21,666 bases of DNA from JBARRO01 sp049644265 (lineage in GTDB: Bacteria; Bacteroidota; Ignavibacteria; UBA10030). Positions 13,915-21,666 of the stretch are shown piece by piece. The position numbers and the translations under genes are program-made. Positions within the stretch are counted from its first letter, which is position 1, and each line of letters starts with the position of its first letter. The notes beneath the pieces are model-generated. The model had not been told where the DNA came from and searched no databases. It saw only the letters and a program-made list of their open reading frames with translations. The DNA is taken from the NCBI GenBank assembly GCA_049644265.1, contig JBARRO010000134.1, positions 1 to 21,666 on the forward strand, given 5' to 3'.

Positions 13915-16900
13915 ATGACGTTGACCGAAATTGCCATTAAACGCCCCAGCCTTATCGTCGTCATATTTTCCGTGCTCGGTGTGCTGGGGCTGTTCAGTTA
14001 CAGTCAGCTGAAATATGAGTTGTTGCCGAAGATGTCCTGGCCGACCGTCACCATATCGACGGTTTACCCGGGAGCTTCGCCGACCGAGGTTCAGAATTCC
14101 GTCACCAAGCTCATCGAAGAGGCCGTTTCGGGAATCGACAACGTCTCGCGCGTTGCCGCCACGTCCTCGGAGGGTGTTTCCTTCGTGATGATCGAATTTG
14201 TGCAGTCTGCCAGGATCAATGTGGCCCTGGAGGATGTCCAGCGAAAAGTCGCGGAAGTGGCGTACCGCTTCCCGACCGGCACGCGCACGCCAACGGTTAC
14301 AAAGTTCGCCATCGACGAAATTCCGATCCTTCGCATGGGCGTCACGAGCACGCTGCCCAGCCGCGATTTCTACCAGTTGTTGAAGGATCGCATCCAGCCG
14401 AGGATTGCAAAGTTGTCCGGCGTGGCTCAAATCACGCTCGTCGGCGGCGACGAACGGGAAATCACGGTCAACCTCGACGCACAGAAGCTGCGTTCGTACG
14501 GACTTTCGATTTTGCAGGTCACGCAGGCGATCAAGTCGTCGAATCTTGACTTTCCCACGGGTAAAGTCAAACAAGGCGAAACACAATATGTTGTCCGTAT
14601 TGCCGGGAAGTATAACTCGGTGGATGAATTGCGCGACCTCGTCGTTGCACAATCACGACAGGGCGGCGACATTAAACTCTCCGACGTCGCCGAGGTGCAG
14701 GACGGGCAGAAGGAATACACGACCCTCAGCCGCATCAATGGCGTGACATCCATTGGCATGCTGATCCAGAAGCAGAATGACGCCAATTCGGTCGAAGTGA
14801 GCGACCTTGTCCGCAAGGAGCTGCCGAAGATTGAGAAGGATTTCAACACCATCAACCTGAAATTTGACATCGCCCAGGACGGTTCGATTTTTACGAAGGA
14901 CGCCGCCGATGCGGTCAAACATGACCTGATGCTCGCGATTGTGCTCGTGGCGCTCGTGATGCTTGCATTCCTCCACAGCGTCCGCAATTCCCTCATCGTC
15001 ATGATCGCCATTCCGGCTTCCATGATCTCAACCTTCATCGGCATGAACATGTTTGGCATGTCGCTGAACCTCATGACCCTCCTCGGGCTGTCGCTCGTGG
15101 TCGGAATCCTGGTGGATGACTCCATCGTTGTTTTGGAGAATATTTACAGGCATTTGGAGCACGGCGAGGAGGTTCGCGCCGCATCGTTGAAAGGACGGAA
15201 CGAAATCGGGTTTGCCGCACTTTCGATTACGCTCGTGGACGTCGTGGTCTTTCTCCCCCTTTCACTCGTTTCGGGGATTATCGGAAACATCATGCGGGAG
15301 TTCGCACTTGTGGTTGTATTCTCCACCCTCATGTCGTTGTTCGTGTCCTTTACGATTACGCCGCTCCTCGCTTCGCGATTCGCCAAGCTGGAGCGTCTGA
15401 CCGGAAATTCGATCCTCGGGCGGTTCGCCCTTGCGTTCGAGCGGATGTTCCATCGAATCTCCGACCTGTATGTCAGGACGCTTCACTGGAGTTTGCGTAA
15501 CCGGGCCAAAGTGGTCCTCGCGACGATTTTCCTCTTTGTCGGCTCCCTGGCTCTTCTGCCGGCCGGGTTCATTGGCTGTGAGTTCATCGCCGTAGCGGAC
15601 AGGGGTGAATTTGCCGTGACGCTCGAGCTACCTCCCGGTGCAACCCTGGAATCGACAAATTTTGTGACCCAGCAAGTGGAAAAGATTCTTGCCGATATTC
15701 CAGAAGTGAAGAAGACATTCGTAAACGTCGGAGCGTCAAACGAAGGGTTGATCGGCCGCTCCTCGAACAATTCATCTGAGCTCAACGTCACTCTGTTTTC
15801 GAAAGAGGATCGGGTGCGTTCGACGGACGAGATTGCAAAGGAAATCAAGGAGCGGACGAGTTCCATCCCCGGAGTAAAAGTCCGCGTGAACCCCATCGGC
15901 ATTTTCGGCGTCGCAAATCAGACTCCCATTCAAATCAATGTCTACGGCGCCGATTACGAGGAAGTTCGGGCTGCAGCGGAGAAGGTCGCCGATATCGTGC
16001 GCACGGTGCCCGGCTCTGCTGACGTCCGGCTTTCTTCCGAGGAGGGAAAACCGGAGACACGCATCGAGATTGACCGGCAAAAAATCGCCGCACTTGGTCT
16101 GAACCTGGCCGAAGTCGGTTCGACCTTGCGGGTAGCCCTCGCGGGCGATGACGATTCGAAGTTCCGTGAAGGCTCGACCGAATACGACCTTCGCGTTGTG
16201 CTGGATGAATTCGACCGTTCAAAAACCGCCGACGTCGGAAATCTTACGGTGATGAACCGGAAGGGCCAGTTGGTCGAACTGAATCAATTTGCGCACATCT
16301 ATCAGACTTCGGGACCTACAAAACTTGAGCGTCAGGACAGAAACTTCTCGGTCATGGTCTACTCCCAGGCGTTCGGACGTCCCAGCGGATCGATCGGGCA
16401 GGAAATTCAAAAGAAGCTTGCCACGCCGGGTGTCCTTCCGGCCGGTATCGGCGTGACATATCTCGGTGATCTGAAGAATCAGGCGGAAGGATTCGGAAGC
16501 ATGGGCCTGGCGATGATCGCCGCAATACTTTTTGTCTACATGATCATGGTTGCCTTGTACGATTCCTATGTGTATCCTTTCGTGGTCCTCTTCTCAATTC
16601 CGGTTGCAGTGATCGGCGCGTTTCTCGCGCTGGCATTGACGATGAAAGCGCTGAGTATTTTCTCCATGCTGGGGGTGATCATGCTGATCGGGTTGGTCGG
16701 AAAGAACGCCATTCTGCTTGTCGACCGGGCAAACCAGATGAAAGCTGAACGGGGAATGAATACATACGACGCACTTATTGAAGCAGGCGAAGCGCGTTTA
16801 CGGCCCATCCTCATGACGACCGTCGCGATGGTGTTCGGCATGCTGCCAATCGCGCTCAGCGTACAGGCCGGTGCTGAATGGAAAAGCGGTTTGGCGTGGG

Positions 16901-17172
16901 CGCTCGTGGGAGGGTTGACCAGCTCTTTGCTGCTGACACTGGTGCTGGTCCCGGTGGTGTATTTCAAAGTTGATGAATGGAAAGTGCGGGTCCCTGCATT
17001 CTTTGCAAGGCTCTCCGCTCGTCTCACCGCGAAAAAATTAAGACCCGGAAAGAGAACATCGGATCCCGCTTCCGGGGCTTCTTCCGTGGAGCTTTCCCCG
17101 GCGGCTTCTGGTCATGTTCCGGGAAACGGATCACTGCAAGGAGATCCAATTCTCTCTCAGGGGAAAAGCTGA
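13915..17172 (+). CDS. RND family efflux transporter permease (AcrB-like)
   Basis: A 1085-residue inner-membrane proton-driven pump. It has twelve predicted helices in two pseudo-repeats with large periplasmic loops. N-terminal features are YELLPKMSWPTVTISTVYPGASPTEVQ; the proton-relay residues are D401-D402 in TM4 (GILVDDSIVVLEN) and K930 in TM10 (VGKNAILLVDRANQ), with RPILMTT at 963-969. These match AcrB D407/D408/K940. The subfamily (HAE1-like; multidrug versus hydrophobe or lipid) cannot be fixed. The last 45 or so residues are a Ser/Gly/Pro-rich cytoplasmic tail longer than in AcrB. AAGGAG precedes the ATG, 42 bases after the adaptor gene. A strong terminator closes the operon. Confidence 0.96.
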   Translation: MTLTEIAIKRPSLIVVIFSVLGVLGLFSYSQLKYELLPKMSWPTVTISTVYPGASPTEVQNSVTKLIEEAVSGIDNVSRVAATSSEGVSFVMIEFVQSARINVALEDVQRKVAEVAYRFPTGTRTPTVTKFAIDEIPILRMGVTSTLPSRDFYQLLKDRIQPRIAKLSGVAQITLVGGDEREITVNLDAQKLRSYGLSILQVTQAIKSSNLDFPTGKVKQGETQYVVRIAGKYNSVDELRDLVVAQSRQGGDIKLSDVAEVQDGQKEYTTLSRINGVTSIGMLIQKQNDANSVEVSDLVRKELPKIEKDFNTINLKFDIAQDGSIFTKDAADAVKHDLMLAIVLVALVMLAFLHSVRNSLIVMIAIPASMISTFIGMNMFGMSLNLMTLLGLSLVVGILVDDSIVVLENIYRHLEHGEEVRAASLKGRNEIGFAALSITLVDVVVFLPLSLVSGIIGNIMREFALVVVFSTLMSLFVSFTITPLLASRFAKLERLTGNSILGRFALAFERMFHRISDLYVRTLHWSLRNRAKVVLATIFLFVGSLALLPAGFIGCEFIAVADRGEFAVTLELPPGATLESTNFVTQQVEKILADIPEVKKTFVNVGASNEGLIGRSSNNSSELNVTLFSKEDRVRSTDEIAKEIKERTSSIPGVKVRVNPIGIFGVANQTPIQINVYGADYEEVRAAAEKVADIVRTVPGSADVRLSSEEGKPETRIEIDRQKIAALGLNLAEVGSTLRVALAGDDDSKFREGSTEYDLRVVLDEFDRSKTADVGNLTVMNRKGQLVELNQFAHIYQTSGPTKLERQDRNFSVMVYSQAFGRPSGSIGQEIQKKLATPGVLPAGIGVTYLGDLKNQAEGFGSMGLAMIAAILFVYMIMVALYDSYVYPFVVLFSIPVAVIGAFLALALTMKALSIFSMLGVIMLIGLVGKNAILLVDRANQMKAERGMNTYDALIEAGEARLRPILMTTVAMVFGMLPIALSVQAGAEWKSGLAWALVGGLTSSLLLTLVLVPVVYFKVDEWKVRVPAFFARLSARLTAKKLRPGKRTSDPASGASSVELSPAASGHVPGNGSLQGDPILSQGKS

Positions 17173-17202
17173 TTCTCATTCTTGAAGGTTCAGGTAGTTC
17201 GG

Positions 17203-17235
17203 AACATCCCCGGCATGCCCGGGGATGTTTTGTTT
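17203..17235 (+). terminator. Rho-independent terminator of the efflux operon
   Basis: AACATCCCCGG and CCGGGGATGTT form a perfect 11-bp stem around a CATGC loop, followed by TTTGTTTT. It lies 30 bases after the RND stop. Confidence 0.92.
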
Positions 17236-17301
17236 TCCACCCATTTTTTCCCCAATTTCATCATCATTGACGTCCCATTCTTCCCTTCGGTCTCTTTCTT
17301 C

Positions 17302-18408
17302 ATGAGCAATGTTATCCGGATTCTGCCAGTGGCGTGCGTTCTTCCCACGCTCTTGTTTGCATTCGTCCCGGCGCCGCAAGACTCAACGCAGGATTCCACG
17401 TCGGCACCGCGAAACGGTTTTCTTCCTTTGCCAATTTTCTTCTACACGCCTGAAACAGGATTTGCCGGCGGAGCAAGTGTGCTCTATTTCTACCGCAATC
17501 CTGAAGACGGGCCACGGGCTCGTCCCTCCAACCTCGCCTCGGATGTGATCTACACCGAGGAGAATCAGCTGATTGCCGAGGTCGGATACGAGCTTTATTT
17601 TCAGCACGAGGAGTATCGCGCCAACGGGGGGATTCAGTTTGTCAAATATCCCGACAAATTCTTCGGCATAGGTAATCGGACTCCCGACAGCCTTGAAGAG
17701 CGGTTTACTGCACGATCATTCAGAATTCAACTCAATGCCCTCGCTGCAGTTTCAAGGGAATTCAATGCGGGGCTGTCGTACTATTTCGAAAACCGGAACA
17801 TGGTGGAAGTGGATCCGACCCGGATGCTCGCAACAGGGATGATTCCCGGAAGCAACGGAGGAATCACCTAGGGGGCCGGTGTGCTGGCCACATGGGATAC
17901 GCGGGATAACATTTTTTCTGCTTATCACGGACGATTCTACCAGGCTTCTCTCATGTTCTCCCATCCTTCGATCGGAAGCGATTACAATTTTGGGCGCTTC
18001 AATTTTGATTTTCGGGAATATTCTTCCTTAGGCACATCACACATCCTTGCGTTTCAGGCGTTCGGGACATTCACCAGCGGAACGGCCCCGTTCCACAAGC
18101 TTGCGACTTTGGGTGGTCAGAACCTGATGCGGGGATATTACGAGGGACGCTACCGGGACAACGACTACCTCGCGGCACAGGCTGAATACCGCACCGCGCT
18201 CATCTGGAGAATCGGGGCCGTGGCATTCGTGGGAGCAGGAGAGGTTGCGCACACCTTGTCAGGATTCACCCTCGAGGATGTGAAGCCGTCTTACGGACTA
18301 GGGCTGCGGTTCAATTTCAGTCCGACGGAACGATTGAACATTCGGATGGATTTTGGGTTTGGGAAGGGAAGTTCAGGTGTGTATGTCGGAGCGTCGGAGG
18401 TGTTCTAA
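17302..18408 (+). pseudogene. BamA/TamA-like outer membrane barrel protein, interrupted by in-frame TAG
   Basis: The reading frame from ATG 17302 codes 189 residues, meets TAG at 17869-17871, then continues in the same frame for another 178 residues to 18408. Both parts belong to one Omp85/bacterial-surface-antigen type barrel of about 368 residues: signal peptide near 1-22, PLPIFFYTPETGFAGGASVL at the start, then after the stop ATWDTRDNIFSAYHGRFYQ, GGQNLMRGYYEGRYRDNDY and beta-strands ending in VGASEVF. The break falls just before the conserved TWDTRDN strand. No other stop or frameshift is visible. It could be a recent nonsense mutation, a sequencing error, or a readthrough codon. The start lacks a ribosome binding site; it follows the efflux terminator, so has its own promoter or none. 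Confidence 0.82.
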
Positions 18409-18413
18409 AGGGA

Positions 18414-18445
18414 AGTAGTGGAGTAGATGAGTAGTGGAGTAGTGG
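18414..18445. repeat. Octamer tandem repeat (AGTAGTGG)
   Basis: Four 8-base units, AGTAGTGG, AGTAGATG, AGTAGTGG and AGTAGTGG, start 6 bases after the barrel-gene stop. CCTGCCCGCC, also found near 1542 and 1659, lies just beyond at 18455-18464. The spacer separates convergent genes; no clear terminator was found. Confidence 0.75.
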
Positions 18446-18534
18446 AGAATAATGCCTGCCCGCCGAAGTCCGTTTTACATCACGCAGACGGGAAATGTTG
18501 GAATTGTAGAAGTGCGCGGCGAGTCGAATGGAGT

Positions 18535-20355
18535 TCACTCCTCCAGTTTGGGATGTTTGAGATGGAAACTGGTTGCATCCTGGTATTTCTTGGCGACGGC
18601 AAGGAGTTTCGCTTCACCGAAGAGCTGTCCCATGAAGGAAATGCTCGACGGCGTTCCCTCTTTGGTGAATCCATCCGGAAGAACGACGCAGGGATGCCCT
18701 GTAAGATTTGTCAGGAGAAGATTATCGCCGCCGAACGACGGCGTGACATACACGTCGATGTCGTTCATCAGTTTCTGCATGTCCCGAATAACGAGTGTGC
18801 GAATACGATTGGCCTGAATGTACTCGACCGCCGGGATAAGCCGCGAAGTGCGGAAAGAATTCGGCCAGGCGTTCTTGATTTGGCGAACCATCAAATCATC
18901 TTTCCCGTTTCTGGTCAGTTCGTCAAACGCTGCCGCAGCTTCGGCGGAGAGGATGATCGAAAGATCGTCGATCGAGTACCCTTTCGGGAGCTCGATGGGA
19001 ACCAGCTTTGCACCCAAACTTCGCAACACCGTCAGAACAGAATCTGCCAATGACTTGTTCGACTTCAGGCTGTCGAATGCACTTTTATAATAGCCGATAC
19101 GAAGTTTTGTCAGGTCGACATTCGGGTCGTAGTTGAACGGAACGTCGTAGAGAGTCTGATCCTCCCCGTCGGGGCCCTGGATGGCATTAAAGACCAGCGC
19201 ACAATCCTCAACGCTGCGGCAAATCGGGCCGATCTTGTCCATGGACCAGCTCAGGGCCATTGCGCCTTTCCGGCTCACCCGGCCGTACGTCGGTCGCAAT
19301 CCAGTTACCCCGCACCGTGTCGAAGGCGAAACGATCGAGCCCCAGGTTTCCGTACCAATCGCGAAGCCGACAAGTCCCGCAGCCGTTGCCGAAGCCGATC
19401 CGGCCGACGAGCCGCTTGAGCCCTGCTTGTAGTTCCACGGATTCCTTGTCATCCCCCCAAACCATACATCGCCCCAGGCAAGTTCACCCATGGTCAATTT
19501 GGCGACGAGCACAGCACCGGCCCGTTCCAGCCGTTTGATGACCGATGCATCTTCGTCAAAGACCTGTTCCTTGAAAGGAACTGAACCCCAGGTTGTGCGA
19601 ACCCCCTTGACCGAAAGCAGATCCTTCGCTCCGTAGGGAATGCCATGGAGCGGACCACGATAGACTCCGCGTGCGATTTCTGCGTCAGCACGCTTCGCCT
19701 GAACTACAGCGAGAGACTCGGTGAGAGTAATGACACACTCAAGCTTCGGACCATATTTTTTCAGGCGGCCGAGATACATTCTTGTCAGCTGTTCGGAAGT
19801 CACTTTCCGGGTCCGGATCAACTGACTCAGCTCGCCAATAGTGGAAAACGCCAGATCCTCGAGGTTTGACGGCGCGGTCATTTTGGGAGGCGGACTCATT
19901 CTGAAACTTCGCCTGACGGTTTCGAGCTTCATTCCTACAGGAATGGGATTGAACAGAATGGCGGGAGGAACATTGTTCGCAAGATGGACCTGCCGGATTT
20001 TTTCATAACTGTTCAGCTGATCCTTCAACCCTTCCTGCATGGAGTCTACTTTCGACTTGGAGAATTCCAATCCGATCAGCCGTTCTGCACCCTCGATGTC
20101 GGAAATCGTTCCACCGCCTTTGAAGAGGAGGCCCACCACAACGGCAGCCAGCGCAATAATTCCGAGCACCAGGAACCGCGCAGTCGATGAAGTCACGAGG
20201 GGCGCGCCAATCCCATGATCACTGCCGGCAGGCGTTGAACCGGGAACGCCGGGCGACGCGGCTCGCATCGTCGCGTTTGCTTGTTCCCGGGCGTTACCTT
20301 TACTATCCCCTTGTTTCCGCTGCGTTCGTCGTCCCTTTCCTGTGTTTCTTTTCAT
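18535..20355 (-). CDS. Membrane-anchored amidase (amidase signature family)
   Basis: A 606-residue Ser-cisSer-Lys amidase. The triad is K244 (IPYGAKDLLSVKG), S316 (GSSGSSAGS) and S340 (GTETWGSIVSPS); S316 and S340 are 24 apart, as in FAAH S217/S241. This family hydrolyses amide bonds in varied substrates; GatA is the tRNA-dependent relative, but no gatB/gatC is near. The first 58 residues are basic and low-complexity (KGRRTQRKQ, Gly/Ala/Pro), then one membrane helix at about 60-78, and a linker of about 80 residues before the catalytic domain. It is probably anchored with the enzyme outside the cytoplasm, by the positive-inside rule. AAGGAG lies 5 bases before the ATG, so the long N-terminus is real. 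It begins 15 bases after the EEP-fold gene. Confidence 0.9.
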   Translation of the reverse strand: MKRNTGKGRRTQRKQGDSKGNAREQANATMRAASPGVPGSTPAGSDHGIGAPLVTSSTARFLVLGIIALAAVVVGLLFKGGGTISDIEGAERLIGLEFSKSKVDSMQEGLKDQLNSYEKIRQVHLANNVPPAILFNPIPVGMKLETVRRSFRMSPPPKMTAPSNLEDLAFSTIGELSQLIRTRKVTSEQLTRMYLGRLKKYGPKLECVITLTESLAVVQAKRADAEIARGVYRGPLHGIPYGAKDLLSVKGVRTTWGSVPFKEQVFDEDASVIKRLERAGAVLVAKLTMGELAWGDVWFGGMTRNPWNYKQGSSGSSAGSASATAAGLVGFAIGTETWGSIVSPSTRCGVTGLRPTYGRVSRKGAMALSWSMDKIGPICRSVEDCALVFNAIQGPDGEDQTLYDVPFNYDPNVDLTKLRIGYYKSAFDSLKSNKSLADSVLTVLRSLGAKLVPIELPKGYSIDDLSIILSAEAAAAFDELTRNGKDDLMVRQIKNAWPNSFRTSRLIPAVEYIQANRIRTLVIRDMQKLMNDIDVYVTPSFGGDNLLLTNLTGHPCVVLPDGFTKEGTPSSISFMGQLFGEAKLLAVAKKYQDATSFHLKHPKLEE

Positions 20356-20370
20356 GGCCTCTCCTTATCC

Positions 20371-21162
20371 TTATGGCTGCACCTGACGGAATAGTCCGAA
20401 CTGAACCACGACCATCGTGCCCATGTCCGTTTCCGTGGTGTGAGCGGAAAGCGCTTTCAAAATTCCCTGACTTGCATACCAAACCCGTGATGGAGCCTTC
20501 CCTCCTTCACCAATCATTTGCTCAACGTCATCAAAAGAACCGAGGGCACGAAGCGAGCCGGAAGATGGGAGGTTCCCCGCAACAATAACAGGATTCTTTT
20601 TTTCATACGGTGCGTTCAGTGCGACGATCGATTTAACACACAGAGATTGGTCGTCTGCAGAAGCTTTGGGAGGAAACTGTGCGCTGAGGATCAGAATGTC
20701 GCGAACCCCGCCGTCGACGACCGCCTGCAGGACAGCCTCAAACGTGGCGGACTTTACATCGAAGGATTTACTGGTATTCGACCGGATTGGATAGGTGCTG
20801 AATACCGCGTTGCCCGTCTGGCGTCCTGAATTGTTCATCATTTCGCCGAATGCGCTTCGCATGTCGGCCTGTGTGGAAAGCTCGCTAACAAAATCCACAC
20901 GGGTTGGCACACTGGGATAGCGGGTTATTCCCTGGACCGCGAGAACTTCAACCTGTTCTTTCTTCAGGGTCTTGGCAAATGCGACGACGTCCTTTTTTTC
21001 CATCCTCTTCCCAAAATTGGAAAGATTGACGCTGCCGATGTTGAACGTCAGTTCGGGCTTTGCAACCACTTCCTCCTTTTGCGTTTGCGGGGGAGTGGAG
21101 CACGTTTCAAATATTGACACCGACACGAGAGCAAGAACGGTGAAGAGCGCAGCCTTTTTCAT
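20371..21162 (-). CDS. EEP-fold lipoprotein lacking catalytic residues
   Basis: A 263-residue exported protein with signal peptide MKKAALFTVLALVSVSIFETC, a weak lipobox at C21. The body follows the endonuclease/exonuclease/phosphatase order: TFNIGSVN (39-46), VEVLAVQG (71-78), TGNAVFSTYPI (116-126), ILILSAQFPP (156-165), NPVIVAGNLPS (190-200), and a last strand TDMGTMVVVQF. Only N41 is kept. The metal Glu of QE is G78, the TH His is Q, GDxN is GNLP, and the SDH His is missing. It is therefore probably a non-catalytic binding or scaffold protein. The start is 21162; 21174 (MNHLMKK) is possible. It sits 37 bases after the SRPBCC gene and 15 before the amidase, so one operon is likely. Confidence 0.7.
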   Translation of the reverse strand: MKKAALFTVLALVSVSIFETCSTPPQTQKEEVVAKPELTFNIGSVNLSNFGKRMEKKDVVAFAKTLKKEQVEVLAVQGITRYPSVPTRVDFVSELSTQADMRSAFGEMMNNSGRQTGNAVFSTYPIRSNTSKSFDVKSATFEAVLQAVVDGGVRDILILSAQFPPKASADDQSLCVKSIVALNAPYEKKNPVIVAGNLPSSGSLRALGSFDDVEQMIGEGGKAPSRVWYASQGILKALSAHTTETDMGTMVVVQFGLFRQVQP

Positions 21163-21199
21163 CAGATGATTCATCCTGGATGGTGTGATTGATCGGGTC

Positions 21200-21604
21200 T
21201 TACTGTTTCTCGTTGAAATAACTTCGAAGGGGATCAAAGAAATGTTCGGTCCAGCCCGCTTTGTGGCCGAGCATTTCTTTTCGTGACGGGAATCCCGAGT
21301 GCGTCATCGTCACTCTCGTTCCCTTCTTTGTTGCGGTAAATTTATACCGGACGATCGAGGGTTTGATTCCTTCCGGCCAATCCACTGGGAGCCAGGTGTA
21401 TGCAAGAGTTTTCCCAACCTCGTAGGCCAGGACGTTCCCTTTCACCCAGCCGTCGAAGAACTCAAATTTTCCCCCCACGTTCGGCTCGACTTTTCCTTTC
21501 TGTCCGGACCATTTGATAACCTTCTTTGTCTCAACAAGTGCCACGAAGAGCTCCGTTGGAGAGGCATGTATCGCGACCGACATTTTTATGGACGGAATTT
21601 TCAT
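21200..21604 (-). CDS. SRPBCC/AHSA1 domain protein
   Basis: A 134-residue START-like fold protein of the activator-of-Hsp90-ATPase-1 type. Signature pieces are SVAIHASPTELFVALVETKKVIKWSG, NVGGKFEFFDGWVKGNVLAYEVGKTLAYTW and RVTMTHSGFPS...GWTEHFFDPLRSYF; strand-helix spacing and length are normal. Bacterial members bind hydrophobic ligands in a deep cavity; the ligand is unknown. It is cytoplasmic, with no signal peptide. AAAGG lies about 10 bases before ATG 21604. It is the first gene of a minus-strand group with the EEP-fold lipoprotein and the amidase. Its promoter should lie in the last 60 bases of the window, but I see no clear match. Confidence 0.88.
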   Translation of the reverse strand: MKIPSIKMSVAIHASPTELFVALVETKKVIKWSGQKGKVEPNVGGKFEFFDGWVKGNVLAYEVGKTLAYTWLPVDWPEGIKPSIVRYKFTATKKGTRVTMTHSGFPSRKEMLGHKAGWTEHFFDPLRSYFNEKQ

Positions 21605-21666
21605 GGCAGTTTGCCTTTTGATAGCGTGCCGGACAAAATACTCTTTTCTATTGAAACAATCATTCC

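Noticed and set aside
13819..14652. 277-codon minus-strand open frame opposite the RND pump start
   Set aside because: It is antisense to conserved RND sequence; its His/Asp/Arg-rich product is typical of a shadow frame.
17182..17301. Upstream extension of the barrel-protein frame to a TTG at 17182
   Set aside because: It would run through the strong terminator at 17203-17235; the ATG at 17302 gives a normal signal peptide.
17869..17871. Frameshift considered as the cause of the split barrel gene
   Set aside because: The second half continues in exactly the same frame; only the one TAG codon interrupts it.

Overview
The window looks like chromosomal DNA of a Gram-negative bacterium of the Bacteroidota/Chlorobi assemblage, most likely Ignavibacteria or a close relative. 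The main evidence is a type IX secretion C-terminal sorting domain of the QNYPNPFNPTT...LGQEV...MYFYRL...KMLLLK kind on the CHRD protein. A TolC/MFP/RND efflux set, a BamA-like outer-membrane barrel and lipoproteins agree with a Gram-negative envelope. Base composition is slightly GC-rich by eye, and several genes have clear Shine-Dalgarno sequences. No rRNA, tRNA, IS element, phage module or CRISPR array was seen. This is mostly ordinary chromosome; the unusual items are individual genes and intergenic repeats, and I did not find a clear multi-gene novel system.

Layout. (1) 1-1192, minus: a glycyl-radical-enzyme activase overlaps by ATGA the start of its glycyl radical enzyme, which runs off the left edge; a sigma-54-like -24/-12 element lies upstream. 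(2) 1193-1783: repeat-rich spacer. (3) 1784-5041, plus: a GroES-like protein, a small unknown protein, a CGC-type bacilliredoxin, then a T9SS-exported protein with four CHRD domains in an A-B-A-B order. (4) 5071-5099: terminator between convergent genes, then a minus-strand lipoprotein with an IPT/TIG domain and one c-type heme site. (5) 5916-7851, plus: an Abhydrolase_2 esterase and a periplasmic NlpC/P60 peptidase. (6) 8041-10432, plus: a small membrane protein, an exported HExxH protein, 3-methyladenine DNA glycosylase I (ATGA overlap) and a Cdd1-type helix-hairpin-helix protein. (7) 10537-17235, plus: a TetR regulator with a likely promoter/operator, then TolC-type, MFP and RND genes, closed by a strong terminator. 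(8) 17302-18408, plus: a BamA/TamA-like barrel protein interrupted by one in-frame TAG. (9) 18535-21604, minus: an SRPBCC/AHSA1 protein, an EEP-fold lipoprotein that has lost its catalytic residues, and a membrane-anchored amidase.

How they work together. The TetR-efflux block is a self-contained tripartite exporter with its own regulator. The glycyl radical pair is an anaerobic radical enzyme system of unknown substrate; its N-terminus resembles the PflD/HypD group. Much of the rest concerns the cell envelope and secretion (NlpC/P60, CHRD-T9SS, heme lipoprotein, barrel protein, HExxH protein, anchored amidase). Intergenic spacers repeatedly hold short degenerate tandem repeats with a period of about 7 to 10 bases, and these are the most striking unexplained DNA-level pattern.
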